From CAVVGZ01 sp963841845 (GTDB taxonomy: Bacteria > Chloroflexota > Anaerolineae > Anaerolineales > Anaerolineaceae): a DNA stretch of 64,000 bases. Position 1 is the first letter of the stretch. Every line of letters begins with the position of its first letter. Of this stretch, positions 59,409-64,000 are shown one piece after another. A program made the translations under genes and the position numbers. The stretch covers positions 62,001-126,000 of the forward strand of contig CAWJEG010000009.1 in NCBI GenBank assembly GCA_963841845.1. Direction: 5' to 3'. The notes below the pieces were generated by a model, which searched no databases, was not told where the DNA came from, and saw nothing but the letters and a program-made list of their open reading frames with translations.

Positions 59409-60228
59409 TTAAACACCACGCGTGCGGATGTATTTTGAGACATCAAGGTTGAGCTTCACATCTTCTAAAGTGAAAAATGCCCAGGGCTTTCCCTGGTCCA
59501 ACCAGATGGCTGACCCGGTTGCGCTCAGCACTGTCCCGGAAATTGTAGCCCCCGGCTCATTTCTGGTAATCCACAGAATTTTGGATTTGCCTTCACCCGA
59601 CTCCCGGTAGCGCATGGCTTCCATCGTATCGATCATTCCGGTCTGCGGGTTAAAATCGCACTACGAAGTTTTCGTTTGAATCTTCAAATGGGACAAAAAG
59701 GAGTGCAGTCCTATCATCTACTGCTTCCCAGCATACCCCTGGGTCTGTTGCCCATATCGATGGGAACCAGCCAGCCTCTGCCCAAACAGCCAGGTTTGCC
59801 CCCTGGTTGGTATTGGCATCGTTGTAGTATGAACCCATTGGACTCTCGAAGAAACTTTTCCCATCCAGGTACCCTTCATTGACTTTCAGAAATGGGAGAC
59901 CAAAGAAAGTGGCTTCGATGTAATGGCGGTAATCCTTGCCTGGGTTGTGAACAAAGACGAAGCGAGCCGGGAGCCAGATTCCGAATGGGCGGATCCTGCC
60001 GCGACCGGTAAGGACTGCTGACTCTATGACCGGGATTTGATCTCCGTAAACGGTTCGGAAGAATCTGACTACCGGTTCGGGCAGGCTGCCAGGCAATGGA
60101 ACAGTCTTGTTTTTATCCAAATTTTCCAGTACAGGCATGGAAAAGGGTCTGGCTTTAACCTGCAAACCCAGCCAGGTAATCAAGCTTACTGTAAATAAGA
60201 AAAATAGAATGATGAATAATAAGTTCAT
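59409..60228 (-). CDS. DUF6544-like membrane-anchored protein (one +1 frame break)
   Basis: A reconstructed protein of about 272 residues with an N-terminal membrane helix (residues 3-23). It continues with a LPEPVVRFFRTVYGDQIP segment and a beta-rich body (GIWLPARFVFVHNPGKDYRHYIEATFFGLP). The frame stops after NENFVVRF at 59650; skipping the first base of the TAA gives NPQTGMIDTMEAMRYRES and runs to 59409. The pattern is that of a widespread uncharacterised family I recall as DUF6544; the exact number is from memory. Function unknown. Confidence 0.7.
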
Positions 60229-60743
60229 GGTTTTCCCGATTCGAATCCAGTCTACAATCCAAAAGTAATAAATCAGACTAAATCATATATTGTCACTTTT
60301 AAAGTGACCCTGATTAGCGTGATTGCATCCTATGCGAGTACCCGCCAAAAAAATGAAATCGCATTTCAATCGGCTGGTTAAAGAAGTGATTTTTTCTTGT
60401 TCCATTGCTTTTGGATAAGGGCATTGCCTTTTGAATATTAATAAATTTCCTTTATGGATCTTTTAAATTTGTATGGATTAATTTTTTTTCTCAGTGAAGT
60501 GGCCTGGTAGGATAGCTCGCATGGGGAGGAAAGAAATCCTAACTCCACTACTGTGGTTTGTTGACCCCTGGCATTGGGTTGGAATAAATTGATACCGTCT
60601 TTGCCAGTCCGAAAGGAGAATACTAACGAATATGGTATAGGGCTGGAACCGATCTTACAGATTTCCCGGGAAGATCCTCAAACCCAGATCAGAATATTTG
60701 GCTGATCATGCAGAATGAGCAGTCTCCAAATTTCGGTGTGCAA
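60229..60743. other. Intergenic stretch without a recognisable gene
   Basis: About 510 AT-rich bases between two minus-strand genes. It should hold the promoter of the DUF6544-like gene. Nothing else recognised. Confidence 0.5.
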
Positions 60744-60992
60744 TCAGTATTTGAGTATTAATAGAGTATAAAGGATACAAGCAATGATGACGGCGATCCA
60801 GAATATGGTTTTTCGTATTTTGTGCCTGAATAATAACATGCCGGCTAATGCACCGAATGCTCCTCCAATAAACATTAATCCAAAAAGCCAGATTTCAGGG
60901 ATACGCCATTTTTGATTTTTTGCTTTATATTTATCTACACCCCAGACAGCAAATGTGATCAAATTGATGGCTATTAAGTAATAAGATAACAA
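60744..60992 (-). CDS. DUF1294 small membrane protein
   Basis: An 82-residue protein with three hydrophobic segments. The DUF1294 signature is clear: NLITFAVWGVDKYKAKNQKWRIPE and GGAFGALAGMLLFRHK. The start is the TTG at 60992, four bases after AAAGGAGG; a TTG at 61010 lies before that site. It follows the esterase gene at 61019 closely on the same strand. Function unknown. Confidence 0.85.
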   Translation of the reverse strand: MLSYYLIAINLITFAVWGVDKYKAKNQKWRIPEIWLFGLMFIGGAFGALAGMLLFRHKIRKTIFWIAVIIACILYTLLILKY

Positions 60993-61018
60993 GATTCCTC
61001 CTTTTTTCAACGCAGGGG

Positions 61019-61792
61019 TTAATCATTTTTTGCTGCTGCTTGAACCTGTTCCTGGAAAACCGGAAGCAGCTGATTGAAGAAATATGGCAGCTGCTTCTGC
61101 CACCATGGCCAGTCATGATTGACATCATGCCCCCAAAAATCCACCCATGCCGGTACACCTTTGATTTCCAGGATTTCTCTCAGCTGGGAGGCTTCCAGGC
61201 GCATCTCATCCTCCCAGGCACCCTGCCCTGCACAGATAATGATCTGGCTCTGCCTGTACTGGTCCAGATACCATGGATCGCTCAGCGAGGGTAAAAAGTC
61301 TAAAGGAGAATTGAAGTAAACCAGGTCATCCATATATCCGCCAATGAAGTAACGCAGGGAGAATAAACCGCTAAGGCTGATTACACCGTCGAACTTATCC
61401 GGGTGGCGGAAAAAGAAATTGGCACAGTGGTATCCCCCCATACTCACTCCCGTAGTAGCCGTCTTTAATCCGGGGTGGCGGTTTTGGATGAATGGCATGA
61501 CCTCATATATGATGTAACCGTCATAGGTTTCATGGCGCAAAGCCCGGTCGTGGGGATGTCCAGAAAAATTAGCCCAGGACTGGGCATCAATACTATCCAC
61601 GGTATATAAGGTGATATCCCCCGCTCCAATAAAATCTGCCACGCAGTCCACCATACCCCGGTCTTCGAAATCATAAAAACGCCCGGCCTGGGAAGGGAAG
61701 ACCAACACAGGTTTACCAGAATGTCCGTAGACCTTCATTTCCATGTCCTGATTTAGCCGTTCGCTGAACCATTTGTGATATTCGATATTCAA
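61019..61792 (-). CDS. Esterase-family alpha/beta hydrolase
   Basis: A cytoplasmic protein of 257 residues. The nucleophile elbow is TGVSMGGYH, the acid probably lies in the GAWEDEM or nearby segment, and the His in WGHDVNHDWPWW near the C-terminus. This is the putative esterase (esterase D/antigen 85-like) family. Its ATG lies two bases after the stop of the ATP-grasp gene, so the two are one transcript. The substrate may be the product of that ligase or a related ester; this is inference. Confidence 0.85.
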   Translation of the reverse strand: MNIEYHKWFSERLNQDMEMKVYGHSGKPVLVFPSQAGRFYDFEDRGMVDCVADFIGAGDITLYTVDSIDAQSWANFSGHPHDRALRHETYDGYIIYEVMPFIQNRHPGLKTATTGVSMGGYHCANFFFRHPDKFDGVISLSGLFSLRYFIGGYMDDLVYFNSPLDFLPSLSDPWYLDQYRQSQIIICAGQGAWEDEMRLEASQLREILEIKGVPAWVDFWGHDVNHDWPWWQKQLPYFFNQLLPVFQEQVQAAAKND

Positions 61793-61793
61793 C

Positions 61794-62957
61794 TCAGACC
61801 GCTTTCTCCTGGATGAATGATGCTATTTCTTTAATATCTTCCAGGCTGGGGGAACGCACAAGGTACCCATAATTTCCAAGGGCCGGGGCAAAAATACCTG
61901 AGATGGACTCATGGTGCATCATAATCCCCTCGTACCTGTTGATGATCTCCTCATGCGAGTGGACATAAGAAAAATGAAATTTGCGTCCGATATAAGCACA
62001 ATGATAGGGGCGGGTGATACTGGCAGAAAAGCGGTTATGCAGGATGATATTCGCCCATTCGTAATAAATATCGATATCATTGGCAAAATTGAACATATCG
62101 GTTGTCAACCCACCTGGTGGACGCATGTTGACTTCCAGACCGACCAGCCGGTCGTCCGGGGTGCGGAAGAATTCAAAATGAAAGAAACGTTTGCGGATGT
62201 TGTAGGCTCGCACGATTCTGCGCCCGGCCTGCTCAAGGTCGGATGGGATCTTACGCAGGGTGTAATAATAAACGTCCCAATTTTCGTTGACGGTCTCCAT
62301 GATACCCTGGGAGTACTCCAGCGAGGAGAAGAAGACAATATCTCCGTTATGATCCGTCAAGCCGTCAAAGGTTTGCATACGGCCTTCAATAAATTTTTCC
62401 AGAATGTAGTCCACCGGTGGCGGCGTGGAAAGGAAAACATCCATTTGTTGCTGGTTGTCGAAGCGATAGGTTTGGGAAGCCCCCACCCCGATATCCGGCT
62501 TGGCTATCAAGGGAAAACCAACTTTCTGGGCAAATTTTTTCCCGGCGGAAGCCGATTTTACCACGATACCAGGGGCGGTTTCTACGCCTGCTTTTTGATA
62601 CATAAATTTCATGAGGGATTTGCGCTTAATGGCAGGCAGGCTTTCAAGGGTTATTCCTTCGATATTGAAATCGGTCCTTAACCTGGCTTCAGTTTCCATC
62701 CAGTATTCGCTGTGGGAATCAAGCCCGTTGATTTTGCCCCATTTGTAAGTGAGATAACCCATAGCCCGCACCAGATCATCGTAATTGTGCATGTTGGGCA
62801 CATAATAATAATCATTCAGGGCAGATTTCAATTCGGGATGCAGATTGTCGTAAGGTTCATCGGCGATGCCCAGCACGTTAGCTCCAAGTGCCCGCAGACT
62901 GCCGCAGAACTGGTAGTAATTTGGTGGAAAATGGGGCGATAGAAATACAAAGTTCAT
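61794..62957 (-). CDS. ATP-grasp carboxylate-amine ligase-like protein
   Basis: The start at 62957 (MNFVFLSPHFPPNYYQF) is chosen over 63011 because GGGAG precedes it. The 387-residue protein has an N-terminal Rossmann-like domain, then the ATP-grasp core: FPLIAKPDIGVGASQTY (phosphate loop), DYILEKFIEGRMQTFDG, and the metal-binding GLEVNMRPPGGLTTD. It resembles carnosine-synthase- or biotin-carboxylase-like ligases, not a named enzyme. It is the first gene of an operon with an esterase and a DUF1294 protein. Confidence 0.85.
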   Translation of the reverse strand: MNFVFLSPHFPPNYYQFCGSLRALGANVLGIADEPYDNLHPELKSALNDYYYVPNMHNYDDLVRAMGYLTYKWGKINGLDSHSEYWMETEARLRTDFNIEGITLESLPAIKRKSLMKFMYQKAGVETAPGIVVKSASAGKKFAQKVGFPLIAKPDIGVGASQTYRFDNQQQMDVFLSTPPPVDYILEKFIEGRMQTFDGLTDHNGDIVFFSSLEYSQGIMETVNENWDVYYYTLRKIPSDLEQAGRRIVRAYNIRKRFFHFEFFRTPDDRLVGLEVNMRPPGGLTTDMFNFANDIDIYYEWANIILHNRFSASITRPYHCAYIGRKFHFSYVHSHEEIINRYEGIMMHHESISGIFAPALGNYGYLVRSPSLEDIKEIASFIQEKAV

Positions 62958-63169
62958 AGACTGACTCCCAGAATAATTTCTTATGTTATCGGGGAAGATG
63001 GGATTCGTCAATAGACTGTTAAGGTTTCCATTATAATGCTACAAACGGTACAAAGTGATTACATGTTGGAATATAAATGGATGCTTATCTGTCCCCAGCT
63101 TCTTGCCATACCCTTCAGCCCGCGGGTGGGATGCGTTCCTATGGGTCTTTGGGATTGAGAAACGGTCTC

Positions 63170-63596
63170 TGAAAATTGCCATTTTCAGATGCATCACTCA
63201 GGTTCGTTGATGAGTTGTGGAGTATAACAACAGCAAGGGTGGAATCAGCAATACATTCCTTGCAAATGACTGGGATGAAGATACCTAAAAGGGCATCCTG
63301 GATGGCTTCATGCACGACTGTGCAGCGGAATATGGTGAGGTTATGGACCAATGTGAGCACTTTCCTGGCGAACTTAAGAAAGAGACCGAACGAGGCAGTT
63401 CCAGTTTTGCAGAGTATGAGTAATACGAGTCAGATCTTAAAAAGCTTGAAAGTTGGTTGAGAAAGGTTGAGCTGCGAAATTTCCTGAGAGCAGCCCGGCA
63501 AAAAACGCAGAAGGATTCTTTATGCAATGCTGTGATGCATTTCAGGTTTTTGCTGATCAAGTTTTTACCCGGGTAGGCAGGTTGGATATCGGGAAA
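63170..63596 (+). pseudogene. Relic of a ChrB-like (chromate resistance regulator) protein
   Basis: A frame from about 63241 to 63596 holds two stops yet reads EYGEVMDQCEHFPGELKKETERG and SSSFAEYE-stop-YESDLKKLESWLRKVELRNFL. This resembles the helical C-terminal part of ChrB N-domain proteins (pattern FxxEIxxET, FxExEExExxLxxLxxW). An upstream LPFSDASLRFVDELW piece in another frame may be the preceding part. With stops in frame and no start it is a decayed gene. Confidence 0.45.
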
Positions 63597-63693
63597 AACA
63601 ATAAAAACCCGGATAATGTATAACCATCATTCCAAACCTGTATTGTGATAAATAAACACCTTGTTAAATCGATGGATCTCAAAGAACAAAACT

Positions 63694-64000
63694 ATGGCAG
63701 AAATCACAGGGCAATCAAATGAAAGGCAGCGGATCAAGAACCTGCCCCGCAATGTATGGGCGGTCGGCATTACCAGCTTGTTCATGGACATCTCCAGCGA
63801 GATGGTTGTTTATTTAATCCCTTTATTCCTCTCCAATGTATTAGGTGTACAAACCAGCATCATTGGTTTTATTGATGGGATCGCCGAGGCGATAGCCAGC
63901 ATCCTCAAATTGTTTTCCGGTTGGTTTTCCGATAAGATGGGTGGCCGCAAGTGGCTGGCAGTGGCCGGGTACGGGCTTTCAGCTGTTGTCAAGCCTTTTT
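63694..64000 (+). CDS. MFS transporter, N-terminal part (continues beyond the window)
   Basis: An ATG at 63694 opens a frame to the window end. The 102 visible residues give LPRNVWAVGITSLFMDISSEMVVYLIPLFLSNVLG (first helix), a second hydrophobic segment, and the loop GWFSDKMGGRKWLAVAGY, the MFS A-motif (G-x-x-x-D-x-x-G-x-R-[KR]). The SLFMDISSEMVY start is typical of a class of MFS proteins found near chromate or drug resistance genes. Substrate unknown. Confidence 0.88.
   Translation, partial: MAEITGQSNERQRIKNLPRNVWAVGITSLFMDISSEMVVYLIPLFLSNVLGVQTSIIGFIDGIAEAIASILKLFSGWFSDKMGGRKWLAVAGYGLSAVVKPF

Noticed and set aside
2099..60228. Genome-wide programmed +1 frameshifting as an explanation for the broken genes
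   Set aside because: The breaks share no slippery sequence, most are not at stop codons, and they hit unrelated genes. Residual single-base insertions in the assembly explain them more simply; kept only as a finding to check.

Overview
The window looks like a chromosomal stretch from an anaerobic, amino-acid- and sugar-fermenting member of the Chloroflexota, probably Anaerolineae. This is inferred from three things: the many lipoproteins with Ala/Pro/Thr/Glu-rich linkers behind the lipobox, the Cloacamonas-type (transaminase) version of lysine fermentation, and the glycyl-radical and B12 enzymes. No rRNA, tRNA, CRISPR array, insertion sequence or prophage was recognised.

Layout. 1-325: start of an ABC solute-binding lipoprotein running out of the window. 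0.9-1.9 kb and 8.5-9.5 kb: two copies of a dCMP-deaminase-like gene convergent with a monohaem cytochrome c lipoprotein; the first deaminase is decayed. 2.1-7.9 kb (minus): a hydrolase operon with a tandem isochorismatase-fold protein, an M20 amidohydrolase-type protein, a second isochorismatase-fold protein, a phosphotriesterase-family protein and an AstE/AspA-family deacylase. 9.8-14.7 kb: a 22-haem repeat cytochrome, an ATP-grasp protein and a hexahaem lipoprotein. 15-24.4 kb: esterase, P-loop kinase-like protein, SOUL protein, a HypD-like glycyl radical enzyme with its activase, a YbhN-like membrane protein, an ASCH-like protein, a flavodoxin and a CoA-binding protein. 24.9-28.2 kb: GT4 glycogen synthase plus GlgE. 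29.7-31.7 kb: a DUF2075 helicase with an N-terminal nuclease-like motif.

31.7-42.4 kb is a sugar-uptake block: a beta-lactamase-fold serine hydrolase, a REC-HTH-REC response regulator, a divergent ABC-ATPase/histidine-kinase fusion, a duplicated ChvE-like sugar-binding protein, the GguA/MmsA ATPase, the GguB/MmsB permease and a glucokinase. The fusion kinase, unusual regulator and transporter are proposed as the least described system here: an ABC domain that has lost its H-loop histidine may read out transporter or nucleotide state and control sugar uptake.

45.2-57.2 kb is a complete lysine-fermentation cluster: thiolase, kat, kce, a CoA-transferase pair, kdd, kamA, kamB, kamC, kamD, kamE. 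Lysine goes to beta-lysine, 3,5-diaminohexanoate, 5-amino-3-oxohexanoate, then acetoacetate plus 3-aminobutyryl-CoA, and on to acetoacetyl-CoA and acetyl-CoA. A divergent S-adenosylhomocysteinase-like gene lies upstream and an amidohydrolase downstream. The right edge holds a DUF6544-like protein, DUF1294, an esterase and ATP-grasp pair, a ChrB-like relic and the start of an MFS transporter.

Caution on quality: many otherwise well-conserved genes are broken by single frame changes, and almost all are of the +1 (one extra base) type. This points to residual sequencing or assembly insertions, so these genes are annotated as full-length spans with the break noted.
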